5,643 nucleotides of DNA from an uncultured Asticcacaulis sp. (GCA_946482045.1 CAMLPZ010000276.1:1-5643), one strand, 5' to 3'. Shown: positions 1 to 5,643, counted from the stretch's first letter. Notes: generated from the sequence alone by a model not told the origin. Made by a program: numbers and translations.

Positions 1-54
1 AAGTGGAAACCGGTTTTTCGGACCAAGCATGCGACCACTAAGAAATTTAGACCG

Positions 55-396
55 TCAGTGCAGGACGCTGCGCAACGCTTCGATAAGCTCTTGATAGAGC
101 AAGGGCTTGCGGACGACAGTTGCCGACGGGAGCCCAGCAGGCGGTGCAGGCCGGCTGTTGAGAACGACGAGACGATTGCCGAGGCCCGCAAGCGCGCCGT
201 CGTCGACGTAATTTTCAGGGAAGCTCGCGTGGTCGATAATGACGCTGTCAGCGGCGCCGTGATCGTCGCCCGTAATCCATGTGTCCCGGATTTCAGGCCT
301 GAAGCCCTCCGCGCTCAGGAGAAACGCGAGTGAATGCCGGAGGTCGTCGTGGGCGGCAACAACCAGGATTTTAGGTGGGTTGGCGGCAGCAATCAT
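55..396 (-). CDS. Receiver-only, degenerate response-regulator-like protein (113 aa)
   Basis: The protein looks like a lone CheY/FixJ-type receiver domain with no output domain. Residues 9-32 (KILVV..., then RHSLAFLLSAEGF) match the beta1-alpha1 part of FixJ-like receivers. IIDH (53-56) carries a candidate phospho-acceptor Asp55, and RKP (96-98) carries the conserved beta5 Lys97. However, the acidic pair that follows beta1 and binds magnesium is Ala14-Ala15, the usual beta4 Thr/Ser position reads Leu-Asn-Ser (79-81), and the segments between beta3 and beta5 are short. Normal phosphorylation is therefore doubtful. The start is the only ATG before the domain; there is an AGGA at 400-403, just 3 nt upstream. 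The gene lies 182 nt downstream of fixL on the same strand and has its own FNR/FixK promoter. By inference it is a partner or modulator of the FixL pathway. A phosphorylation-independent adaptor or an anti-FixL protein is possible. The receiver fold assignment is fairly sure; the function is not. Confidence 0.8.
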   Translation of the reverse strand: MIAAANPPKILVVAAHDDLRHSLAFLLSAEGFRPEIRDTWITGDDHGAADSVIIDHASFPENYVDDGALAGLGNRLVVLNSRPAPPAGLPSATVVRKPLLYQELIEALRSVLH

Positions 397-443
397 ACGT
401 CCTATCTAGCAGGTGCCGCCAGTAAGACTTTGATTTGAATCAA
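396..443 (-). promoter_or_regulatory. FNR/FixK-type promoter of the receiver gene
   Basis: A perfect dyad TTGAT-TTGA-ATCAA lies at 430-443 and matches the FNR/FixK/Anr operator consensus. Reading toward the receiver gene, a -10-like TAGATA lies at 408-403, 21 bp from the box. This puts the operator centre at about -40.5, the usual place for class II activation by this family, and predicts a transcript start at about base 396, the A of the ATG. No gene lies on the plus strand for which the box could serve instead. Confidence 0.8.
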
Positions 444-557
444 AGCGCTTTGATGCCCATCGTCAACGTCATGCGATCCGATTCTGGCAGGTTACGCGCC
501 TGCGTCTTTCGCGTGATGTTAGCCGATGGGACCGTGACGGTTCGAAATTCGCATCAA

Positions 558-576
558 CCGCGTGAATGATACGCGG
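558..576 (-). terminator. Weak hairpin just after fixL
   Basis: CCGCGT (558-563) pairs with ACGCGG (571-576) around a 7-nt loop, 3 nt beyond the fixL stop codon. No T-run follows on the minus strand, so termination would be weak and some read-through into the receiver gene is likely. Confidence 0.3.
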
Positions 577-578
577 CT

Positions 579-2117
579 TCACTTGTCCTCCAGGAACATT
601 CGCTCGTCCAGAACCGGCAACGTGAACCGAAAGGTGGCGCCCCCGTCCGCATTTCGGCGGACATCGATCTTTCCCTCGTGCGCTTCGATAATGCGCTTTG
701 AAATAGCAAGACCGATGCCCATGCCGTCGGGCTTGGTAGTCACGAATGGGGCGAAAAGCTGCTGGGCGACGTCGTCGGCGATTCCCGGCCCGGTGTCCGC
801 TACTTCAACCGCGATCGTTTGCGGGTCAATCGTCAGGGTCGACAAGGTCAGTTCACGGCGATCCGCCCGCCGCATCGCATCGCCGGCATTGCGTATGAGA
901 TTGATAAGCACCTGCTGGATCTGGACGCGGTCGACAAGAACCTTATCCACCTCTGCCTGATATGAGAACACGGACCTTATACCCTTTTCCCGGGAGCCAG
1001 CCAGGGCCAGCGCCGCGGCCTCCTCGATGACCGCCCGTAAACTGTCGCTTTTCATTTCCGTGGCCCCGTGAGTCGCGGCCTGACGCAGATGACGGATGAT
1101 CTTCCCGGCGCGCAGAGACTGCTTGGCGACCTCTTCCAAAGCGGACTGAACCAGAGGAACGCTTTTGTGATCATTGGACTTCAGAAGGCGAAGGCTGCCT
1201 TGTACATAGTTGGCGATCGCGGACAGGGGGTGATTGAGTTCGTGCGCGAGGGTGGACGCCATTTCGCCCAACTCGTTCAAGCGCGACAGGCGGGCCAGTT
1301 CACCATGCAGCTGTTCAAGTTGTGTCTCGGCATTGGCACGCCCCGTCAGGTCATGGATGAAGCCGGTGTAATACGTCCGTCCTGCCGACTGGAATTCGCC
1401 GACGGACAGGGTGATGGGGAAGGTCGAGCCATCGGCGCGCTGCGCGGCCACGATGCGCCCAATGCCGATAATCCGTTTTTCACCGGTTGTGGCGTAGCGG
1501 TGCAAATAGCCGTCATGGGCGCTGCGGTAAGGCTCCGGCATCAGAATGCTGACGTTCCGGCCCCGCACCTCGGATTCCCGATAGCCGAACTGGTTTTCCG
1601 CGGCGGCATTGAAGGATACGATGCAGCCTGTTTCGTCGATCACGATCCCCGCGTCCGGAACCGTGCGCAAGATCGAATGGACCTGCTCCTCGCTCTCGTC
1701 GGATTTTCGCAGCGCCAGCTCGGCATCACGTCTGGAACGCCGTGCAGTGTCACCGCCCCAGGCGATCAGGCAACCGGTCAGGAGATACACAACAATCATG
1801 CTCAATTGGTCGGCCAGCCCTTCGTGCGGACTTTTGATGATAAGCATGCCAAACATAGTCAGACTGGTCGCCATAAGCGCCGGCCAAAAGCCACCGGTCA
1901 GCGCGGAGCCGAAAATGACCATGACGATCAGCGCGAACGCAATGCGCCCGCCGGTGACGGGCGGGAGTGTAATCTGCAACCAAAGCGCGGCGCCGGTCCC
2001 GACCGCGGCGATGACATAGCCTGGCACGGACGCATAGCGGGGTGGCAGGACATCCAACCGCCGCGGTACCAGTAATGTCCAAGCGGTGATCAGCGATTGC
2101 AGCGCCTTGCCTGTCAT
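579..2117 (-). CDS. fixL: FixL-type oxygen-sensing histidine kinase (512 aa)
   Basis: This is a membrane-bound sensor kinase that reads oxygen through haem and controls its own phosphorylation. Residues 33-52, 58-75, 77-95 and 104-120 form four hydrophobic membrane segments, and a linker leads to a PAS domain (about 140-260). That domain holds the FixL signature: His201 in RSAHDGY matches the proximal haem ligand of Bradyrhizobium FixL (His200), and Arg221 in IIGIGR matches its distal Arg220. The HisKA region has the phospho-acceptor His292 in AHELNHPL (NQPL is the commoner form). The ATPase follows with the N box around Asn406/Asn410, DTGPGI (441-446) and GMGIGL (465-470). The length and order match Sinorhizobium FixL (four TM, one PAS). 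The ATG is preceded in frame by a stop 9 nt upstream, so no longer start exists; the Shine-Dalgarno is poor (GGAAAGG, 14 nt away). No full FixJ follows. It is divergent from the DUF2267 gene and has an FNR/FixK box upstream. Confidence 0.93.
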   Translation of the reverse strand: MTGKALQSLITAWTLLVPRRLDVLPPRYASVPGYVIAAVGTGAALWLQITLPPVTGGRIAFALIVMVIFGSALTGGFWPALMATSLTMFGMLIIKSPHEGLADQLSMIVVYLLTGCLIAWGGDTARRSRRDAELALRKSDESEEQVHSILRTVPDAGIVIDETGCIVSFNAAAENQFGYRESEVRGRNVSILMPEPYRSAHDGYLHRYATTGEKRIIGIGRIVAAQRADGSTFPITLSVGEFQSAGRTYYTGFIHDLTGRANAETQLEQLHGELARLSRLNELGEMASTLAHELNHPLSAIANYVQGSLRLLKSNDHKSVPLVQSALEEVAKQSLRAGKIIRHLRQAATHGATEMKSDSLRAVIEEAAALALAGSREKGIRSVFSYQAEVDKVLVDRVQIQQVLINLIRNAGDAMRRADRRELTLSTLTIDPQTIAVEVADTGPGIADDVAQQLFAPFVTTKPDGMGIGLAISKRIIEAHEGKIDVRRNADGGATFRFTLPVLDERMFLEDK

Positions 2118-2235
2118 GAGCAGTCAGCTGGCCTTTCCGAGCGTATATCGACCATTGCCCGGCGGCGGTCAGGCGGCCTGGGCTACGGCTGCCCATTTGT
2201 GCGGCCGCTCCATTGCCTCGTTGATATGCCCCGGC

Positions 2236-2283
2236 GTTAGAAACTCTACGCAACTGCGCGATTCGGCGCTTGACCTTGATCAA
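2236..2283 (-). promoter_or_regulatory. FNR/FixK-type promoter of fixL
   Basis: The dyad TTGAC-CTTG-ATCAA lies at 2270-2283, one base off the perfect FNR/FixK consensus. On the minus strand a TAGAGT hexamer lies at 2248-2243, again 21 bp from the box. This predicts a transcript start near 2236 and a leader of about 119 nt before fixL. The spacing and hexamer match those of the BON and receiver promoters, which supports this direction of use. It suggests that fixL is itself under control of the pathway it starts. Confidence 0.7.
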
Positions 2284-2317
2284 AAGGGCCATACTACGGC
2301 CGTGTCAAACTTACTCC
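2270..2317 (+). promoter_or_regulatory. Same FNR/FixK box, read toward the DUF2267 gene
   Basis: The box at 2270-2283 is the only operator seen in the 279-bp divergent gap and may also drive the plus-strand gene. The -10 at the matching distance (TCAAAC at 2305-2310, or CAAACT one base on) is poor, 3 of 6 to consensus. A start near 2317 would give an 80-nt leader. Dual use is therefore possible but less well supported than for fixL. Confidence 0.4.
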
Positions 2318-2396
2318 TGTTGTCCGAAGGCATCAACTGCGCAGGCGTCGCTATCTCGCGTCGATGGTGGCAGCGCCAACCCATCAGGAGATTACC

Positions 2397-2834
2397 ATGA
2401 CCACAGGCCTACCCGTTTTTGATACGACCGTGCAGCAAACGAATGAGTGGTTGCGGGCCATAGAATCCGGTCTCGATTGCAGCCGGCAAGACGCCTATTC
2501 TGCCTTACGCGCCGTCCTGCATGTCCTGCGCGACCGCCTGACCATAGACATGGTGCTTGGGCTGTCTGCACAATTGCCCATGCTGCTTCGCGGCGTGTAT
2601 CTCGAAGGCTGGCAACCGCACCTTGGCATTCTCAGCTTTCACGATGCGGCATCGTTCACTGACGCCGTTTCCGCCCGACTGTCGGCCTGGTCCGGCCTTA
2701 ATTCCCAGGCCGCGACTCAAGCCGTGCTGAGTGTCGTGGCCGCGCGTGTTGATCCGGATGAAGTGACGAAGATTCTCGCCCACCTGCCTGAGCCGCTTCG
2801 GGCGCTTTGGCCGGAGGACTGTCGCGTGATGTGA
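2397..2834 (+). CDS. DUF2267 family protein (145 aa)
   Basis: The sequence matches the DUF2267 family from near its start: T-x-x-W-L (residues 15-19), DAYSALRAVLHVLRDRL (about 32-48), QLPMLLRGVYLEGW (about 59-72) and a closing LPEPLRALWP motif. The protein is soluble, mostly helical, with no signal peptide or membrane segment, and of usual family length. The biochemical role of the family is not known to me; it is often found beside universal stress, BON, CBS and other low-oxygen or stress genes, as it is here. The start at 2397 is chosen over an in-frame ATG at 2364 because AGGAG (2386-2390) stands 6 nt before it and the family homology begins there. It is divergent from fixL and convergent with the SPW gene. 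Confidence 0.9.
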   Translation: MTTGLPVFDTTVQQTNEWLRAIESGLDCSRQDAYSALRAVLHVLRDRLTIDMVLGLSAQLPMLLRGVYLEGWQPHLGILSFHDAASFTDAVSARLSAWSGLNSQAATQAVLSVVAARVDPDEVTKILAHLPEPLRALWPEDCRVM

Positions 2835-2857
2835 GCGCTGGCAGGGCGAATAAGGTC

Positions 2858-2893
2858 GCTGGACCGGCACTCTCACCGGCGTGCCGGTCCAGC
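2858..2893. terminator. Hairpin between two convergent genes
   Basis: GCTGGACCGGCAC (2858-2870) and GTGCCGGTCCAGC (2881-2893) form a perfect 13-bp stem with a 10-nt loop. It sits in the 80-bp gap between the convergent DUF2267 and SPW genes, 23 nt past the first stop and 21 nt past the second. There is no T-run on either side, so it is probably a two-way stop or RNA 3'-end stabiliser rather than a textbook intrinsic terminator. Confidence 0.65.
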
Positions 2894-2914
2894 CATCCAC
2901 CTGCTGCAAGCCTG

Positions 2915-3271
2915 TTAGGTCCGTTGAACAGGCTGGCGCTGGTAGATGTTCCATGCGGCAACGGCAAGCGTAAGCACACCGACGATGCAAGCGTTCCACG
3001 CCACGGCGGAAGAATTGGAAAAGCCTAAGAGCCAAGGCGAGTCGAATAGCCACACAGCGACCACGATGTCGCCCCACTCCTGCCAGACCGTATCGTCGGT
3101 CAAGGCAACAATAGCGAAAATCGACAGTATCAATCCACACGCGACGGCGTTCCAGAAGGGGGCCGCGCCCATCTCAGGCTGGCCGAAGAGGGCTGGAAGC
3201 GCCCAGGGAGACAGGATAAGCCAGACGCCGAACAGAAATATGGCCCAGTGATGCCAAAGGGGGTTCTTCAT
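2915..3271 (-). CDS. SPW-repeat inner-membrane protein (118 aa)
   Basis: Two copies of the SPW repeat are visible: HW-x9-WLILSPW at about residues 8-23 and EW-x8-WLFDSPW at about 65-80. Each is followed by a second hydrophobic segment (about 40-57 and 89-108), giving four membrane segments in the pattern two-plus-two. Length is typical of a two-repeat SPW protein. The family sits in the inner membrane; its function is unknown. AGGAG (3278-3282) lies 6 nt before the ATG, which settles the start. The gene is third in line after BON and CBS on the minus strand but is separated from CBS by 90 bp with a strong hairpin. No FNR/FixK box of its own is visible, so it may depend on read-through from the BON promoter. 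The C-terminal tail (residues 109-118) is polar. Confidence 0.9.
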   Translation of the reverse strand: MKNPLWHHWAIFLFGVWLILSPWALPALFGQPEMGAAPFWNAVACGLILSIFAIVALTDDTVWQEWGDIVVAVWLFDSPWLLGFSNSSAVAWNACIVGVLTLAVAAWNIYQRQPVQRT

Positions 3272-3320
3272 AGCATGCTCCTATAGCTCGGATGTGCGTC
3301 GATAAAGACCGGCCCGGCGG

Positions 3321-3355
3321 CCGATGGAGGCGCCGTGATACGGCGCCTCCATCGG
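3321..3355 (-). terminator. Strong 15-bp hairpin between CBS and SPW genes
   Basis: Bases 3321-3335 (CCGATGGAGGCGCCG) pair perfectly with 3341-3355 around the 5-nt loop TGATA. The hairpin begins 6 nt beyond the CBS stop codon and ends 49 nt before the SPW start. On the minus strand it is followed by GC-rich sequence, with a short TTTA only about 16 nt on. It may act as a partial terminator or as a block to 3' exonuclease that sets the BON-CBS to SPW ratio. Confidence 0.6.
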
Positions 3356-3361
3356 GACCGA

Positions 3362-3808
3362 TCAGGCCGTTACGTGGTGGCTTGGCCGGAACTTCGCCAA
3401 TTCCTTGAGCACGGGGGAACTGCGGGCATGACTGGCCGCTTCGCGGAGAATGCCGGCCATAGTGATGATCCCGGTGACGTGCTTCTTCGAGGTTACGACC
3501 AGACGCGCGACCTGACGTTCCCGCATTTCGTCGGCCGCGTGCTCGATGTCGTCTTCCTCTTTCACGGTGTAAACGCCTTTCGACATCGCGTCCTGAACTC
3601 GCGTCTGTTTCGGATCGCGGTCCTGTGCCACAACCCGCAAGGCTATGTCGCGATCGGTGATAACGCCCAGGACATCGCCATCCGTGCCGACCGGCAGGCA
3701 GCCGCAATCCACGGATTGCATCCGCTTGGCGGCTTCCGCAATGGTCTCGTCGGGTGCGATCATCGTGGGATGCGGCGTCATGATGTCGCGCACCTTCTTC
3801 CCGCTCAT
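3362..3808 (-). CDS. CBS-pair domain protein (148 aa)
   Basis: The protein is a stand-alone Bateman module of two CBS domains, about residues 8-62 and 72-125. Typical marks are VRDIMTPHP (6-14), the GVITDRDIALRVV stretch (48-60), VQDAMSKGVYTV (71-82) and the GIITMAGILREAA stretch (113-125). Such pairs usually bind adenine nucleotides (AMP, ATP, SAM or NAD) and act as energy sensors; the ligand here cannot be told. There is no membrane segment or catalytic domain. The start at 3808 is chosen because AAAGGAG (3816-3822) stands 7 nt before it and because the MTPHP motif of the first CBS follows at once; a longer in-frame start at 3880 would run into the BON coding region. Only 20 nt separate it from the BON stop codon, so both are read from the same promoter. 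Confidence 0.93.
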   Translation of the reverse strand: MSGKKVRDIMTPHPTMIAPDETIAEAAKRMQSVDCGCLPVGTDGDVLGVITDRDIALRVVAQDRDPKQTRVQDAMSKGVYTVKEEDDIEHAADEMRERQVARLVVTSKKHVTGIITMAGILREAASHARSSPVLKELAKFRPSHHVTA

Positions 3809-3828
3809 GGCAGGTCTCCTTTCCCTGT

Positions 3829-4479
3829 TCAGGCCAGGACGAGGCGATCGGCAACGGACATTACGCCCGGCGCCGACCATGCGGCCCGTTCCGCGGCGTA
3901 GCGCTCGTTCCAGTTGTGGATTCGGCCTTCGAGCGTGACGACGTTATTGGCGACGTTCACATGGATGTTATGAGCTTCCAGTTCGGCGTCGCGCTTCAAG
4001 GCCTCCTCGATCCGCTTCTTGATGTCAGAGACGCTGACGCTGGGCTGCTTGACGGAGATCTGATTGCTCAGGCCGGTCACGCCGCTGAGCTTCCGAACGG
4101 CCGTTTCGGCGGCCATTTTCTGGTACTGCCACTGAACCTCGCCCGTCAGCGTCAGCCAGCCGTCCTGGACTTTGACCTTAACGGCCTCGTCCGGAATGGT
4201 GGTGTCCCAGGCCAGGACGTTGATCGCGCGTTGCGCCAACTCACTGTCCCCGGTCTTTTTCTGGAAGGGGTAGTTCACCTTGATCTTTTCCGCGATGCCG
4301 CGTACGCCCTTTACGCGCAGCGCCGCCTGCTCGGCCGAAACCTTTTCAGCATAGCTGCGCACGGTGCCGGTCAAGGTGACAATGCCGGCGTCGACAGCGA
4401 CGCCGATACTGGCGGCGTCCAGGCTCGGTTCGAAGTCCAGCTCGTCGACGACCTTCTGACGGATTTCCAAGTCATCCAT
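3829..4479 (-). CDS. Triple BON-domain protein, no signal peptide (216 aa)
   Basis: Three BON domains of about 70 residues run end to end: about 2-70 (GIVTLTGTV at 32-40), 77-145 (GWLTLTGEV at 107-115) and 149-216 (NVVTLEGRI at 179-187). Each has the family pattern of a helix, a beta strand with V-T-L-x-G, then a helix with the A-E-x-A-A/V-x-x-V-x-G-V type motif. BON domains in OsmY and related proteins act in the periplasm or bind membranes. Here the N-terminus (MDDLEIRQKVV) is charged and has no signal peptide, so the protein should be cytoplasmic. AGGAGA (4487-4492) lies 7 nt before the ATG. It is the first gene of the BON-CBS operon, divergent from the stress-protein gene, with a perfect FNR/FixK box upstream. 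The molecular role is unknown; stress-linked membrane or protein binding is a fair guess. Confidence 0.93.
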   Translation of the reverse strand: MDDLEIRQKVVDELDFEPSLDAASIGVAVDAGIVTLTGTVRSYAEKVSAEQAALRVKGVRGIAEKIKVNYPFQKKTGDSELAQRAINVLAWDTTIPDEAVKVKVQDGWLTLTGEVQWQYQKMAAETAVRKLSGVTGLSNQISVKQPSVSVSDIKKRIEEALKRDAELEAHNIHVNVANNVVTLEGRIHNWNERYAAERAAWSAPGVMSVADRLVLA

Positions 4480-4516
4480 GTTAGTTTCTCCTGTTCACTC
4501 GGCGGTCATTCGCCGG

Positions 4517-4564
4517 TTGGATGACTCTAAGCATGTGAACGTCCTGGATATTGATCAGGATCAA
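4517..4564 (-). promoter_or_regulatory. FNR/FixK-type promoter of the BON-CBS operon
   Basis: A perfect dyad TTGAT-CAGG-ATCAA lies at 4551-4564. On the minus strand a TAGAGT hexamer lies at 4529-4524, 21 bp from the box, giving an expected start near 4517 and a 38-nt leader carrying the AGGAGA ribosome site. Hexamer and spacing are identical to those at fixL. Confidence 0.82.
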
Positions 4565-4595
4565 CCGTGTTTTTACCACGCTCAGCCGCCGCCGG

Positions 4596-4644
4596 TTGAT
4601 CCGTGTCAACGTGCACCTCCCCGCGGGACGGCACAGTGGCCCAT
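4596..4644 (+). promoter_or_regulatory. FNR/FixK-type promoter of the universal stress gene
   Basis: The dyad TTGAT-CCGT-GTCAA at 4596-4609 differs from the consensus by one base. It lies nearer the plus-strand gene than the perfect box at 4551. A weak -10 (CACAGT, 4632-4637) stands 22 bp on, giving a start near 4644 and a 16-nt leader that just includes the Shine-Dalgarno. The upstream box, 45 bp away centre to centre, could add to activation. Confidence 0.65.
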
Positions 4645-4659
4645 CCAAAGGAGGGTCCG

Positions 4660-5511
4660 ATGACTGTAAAATCTATTCTTTGCCTGTGTAGTGGCGACCC
4701 CTACGAGGCGGACGCCCTGGCGGAGGCCTGCCGGCTGGCGGTGCGGCTCAAGGCGCAGCTGCGCATGCTTCATGTCGTCGGGCCTTTGGCCTTCTATCCG
4801 GATAAGTACGGCTCCGACGAGGAGTCGCAACGTCTGGCCGCTCAGGCGGAGGCCGCGGCGGAAAGCCAGGCTGGCATATCCGGACTGCCCTTCCACCGGG
4901 CAGGGCTTTCCGATCCGGAAGCGGCTACACCGCATGTCATATTCGACAAGGTTACGGGCCCCATGCGAGACGCGGTGAAAGCAAAAAGTCGAACCAGCGA
5001 CCTGATCGTGGTCGGCCGTGACGACCCCGACCGCCACACCGATGATGCACTCTGCCTGACGGCTGTCCTGGAAAGCGGCGCCCCCGTTATTGTCGTTCCG
5101 AAGGGGTGGAGCCGCCCGCCGGGGTTATTCGGCGGCGCGGACACAGTCGTGTTGGCCTGGAACGGGAGTCGCCAGGCAGGCAGGTCGATGCGCGCCATGG
5201 AATATCTTCTGGAGCCGGGACAGATCGTCCATATATTCGAGATACTGGAGCAGGGGCGGAAGCATCTCAATGGTGAGACGGCGGGCGTCTTGCAGTGGCT
5301 GGCAACGCATGGCTTCGACGGACGCGTTTCTTGCGAGACGGCTTTCGATTCGGATATCGGTGAAGCCATATTGGATGGAGCCCACCGGCTGAATGCCACC
5401 CTGATCGCCATGGGCGCATTCGGACAGAGTCAATGGGGACAACTGCTTTGGGGCGGCGTCAGCGGACATGTGCTGAAGCACAGTTCCGTGCCACTTCTCT
5501 TGTGTCACTAA
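4660..5511 (+). CDS. Tandem universal stress protein (UspA family, 283 aa)
   Basis: Two Usp domains lie in tandem, about residues 2-147 and 160-283. Domain 1 starts with the VKSILCLCSG strand and ends with SDLIVVGRDD (113-122) and APVIVVP (141-147). Domain 2 starts with DTVVLAWNGS (161-170) and ends with GAFGQSQWGQLLWGGVSGHV (252-271), which follows the nucleotide-binding layout G-x2-G-x9-G, then VPLLLCH. Domain 1 has no glycine motif at the matching place, so only the second domain is likely to bind ATP. The protein is cytoplasmic, and its length is usual for tandem Usp proteins. The start at 4660 is chosen over an in-frame ATG at 4603 because AAGGAGGG (4648-4655) lies 4 nt before it and the upstream ATG falls inside the operator. 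Its role is presumably survival under low oxygen or energy stress, inferred from the promoter and neighbours. Confidence 0.93.
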   Translation: MTVKSILCLCSGDPYEADALAEACRLAVRLKAQLRMLHVVGPLAFYPDKYGSDEESQRLAAQAEAAAESQAGISGLPFHRAGLSDPEAATPHVIFDKVTGPMRDAVKAKSRTSDLIVVGRDDPDRHTDDALCLTAVLESGAPVIVVPKGWSRPPGLFGGADTVVLAWNGSRQAGRSMRAMEYLLEPGQIVHIFEILEQGRKHLNGETAGVLQWLATHGFDGRVSCETAFDSDIGEAILDGAHRLNATLIAMGAFGQSQWGQLLWGGVSGHVLKHSSVPLLLCH

Positions 5512-5517
5512 AACGCT

Positions 5518-5560
5518 GCCCGGCTCAGATGGCCGGGCTAACGCACTATGTTTTTGTTTT
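5518..5560 (+). terminator. Terminator-like hairpin after the stress gene
   Basis: GCCCGGC (5518-5524) pairs with GCCGGGC (5532-5538) around a 7-nt loop, 6 nt past the stop codon. A T-rich stretch (5550-5560, nine T of ten at the end) follows about 12 nt later. The gap between stem and T-run is larger than in a standard intrinsic terminator, but this is the likely end of the transcript. Confidence 0.6.
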
Positions 5561-5580
5561 GGCACAATATTGTTCCAAAA
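5557..5580. repeat. 24-bp palindrome in the right-hand intergenic region
   Basis: The two halves, TTTTGGCACAAT and ATTGTTCCAAAA, are inverted copies matching at 11 of 12 pairs (mismatch at 5563/5574) with no loop. The centre is AATATT at 5566-5571. With no loop and a low-GC centre it looks more like an operator for a dimeric regulator than an RNA hairpin. The gene it would serve lies beyond the window. Bases 5581-5643 hold no gene I can support. Confidence 0.45.
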
Positions 5581-5643
5581 ACCGCTGCACACTTTTCGCC
5601 ATATCGCTCTAGGGTAAAAACCTAATCATCCTATTGATTTAAT

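Noticed and set aside
1..54. Palindrome AAACCGGTTT at the left edge as a terminator of the receiver gene
   Set aside because: It has no loop and no T-run in the right place on the minus strand, so it would not form a terminator hairpin.
450..466. Second TTGAT...TCAA near the receiver promoter
   Set aside because: TTGAT (450-454) and GTCAA (462-466) are 7 nt apart instead of 4, so they do not form an FNR/FixK site.
456..530. Inverted repeat CCCATCG (456-462) / CGATGGG (524-530) with a small inner stem GCAGG/CCTGC (487-503), as a possible small RNA
   Set aside because: The arms are short and 61 nt apart, and no convincing -10 follows the box on the plus strand; chance structure is as likely.
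1068..2075. 335-aa open frame on the plus strand opposite fixL
   Set aside because: It lies wholly antisense to a well-supported fixL, has no Shine-Dalgarno or recognisable domain, and its composition (rich in R, G, A, Q, D) is that of a mirrored GC-rich gene.
3916..4524. 202-aa open frame opposite the BON gene, and a 188-aa one opposite the CBS gene (3335-3901)
   Set aside because: Both are antisense to genes with clear domains and good ribosome sites; no family features are seen in them.
5560..5576. TTGGCAC-N4-TTGTT as a sigma-54 promoter
   Set aside because: The -12 element lacks the required GC and the spacing is one base short; the palindrome explains the sequence better.
5634..5643. 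TTGAT at the right edge as the start of a fifth FNR/FixK box
   Set aside because: The window ends one base into the second half-site, and that base is T rather than the A or G expected, so it cannot be supported.

Overview
The window is a compact, GC-rich, leaderless-to-short-leader gene cluster of the kind found in Alphaproteobacteria for life at low oxygen. The assignment rests on a FixL-type haem-PAS oxygen-sensor kinase and on four FNR/FixK-type operators (TTGAT-N4-ATCAA or one mismatch) placed in front of the transcription units. A sphingomonad or a rhizobial/rhodospirillal relative would fit; the species cannot be fixed from the sequence.

Layout: 55-396 (-) is a small receiver-only protein that has lost the acidic pair needed for normal phosphorylation. 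579-2117 (-) is fixL (four membrane segments, haem-binding PAS, HisKA, ATPase). 2118-2396 is a divergent promoter region with one FNR/FixK box, leading to a DUF2267 gene at 2397-2834 (+). This gene converges on an SPW-repeat membrane protein at 2915-3271 (-), with a 13-bp hairpin between them. Upstream of the SPW gene on the minus strand are a CBS-pair protein (3362-3808) and a triple-BON protein (3829-4479), 20 nt apart and surely an operon; a 15-bp perfect hairpin separates CBS from SPW. 4480-4659 is a second divergent promoter region with two boxes, and 4660-5511 (+) is a tandem universal stress protein, followed by a hairpin and a T-rich stretch. The last 130 bases hold no gene but contain a strong palindrome.

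How it fits together (inference): FixL senses oxygen through haem. Its signal normally goes to FixJ and then to a FixK/FNR-type regulator, neither of which is in the window. That regulator would bind the four boxes and turn on fixL itself, the degenerate receiver, and a set of stress and persistence proteins (DUF2267, BON-CBS and possibly SPW, Usp). In three minus-strand promoters the box lies exactly 21 bp from a TAGA-type -10 hexamer, which strongly suggests one shared mode of activation. The most interesting single item is the degenerate receiver, which sits directly downstream of fixL, has its own FNR/FixK promoter and appears to be transcribed from its own start codon. It could act as a feedback modulator of the FixL pathway.
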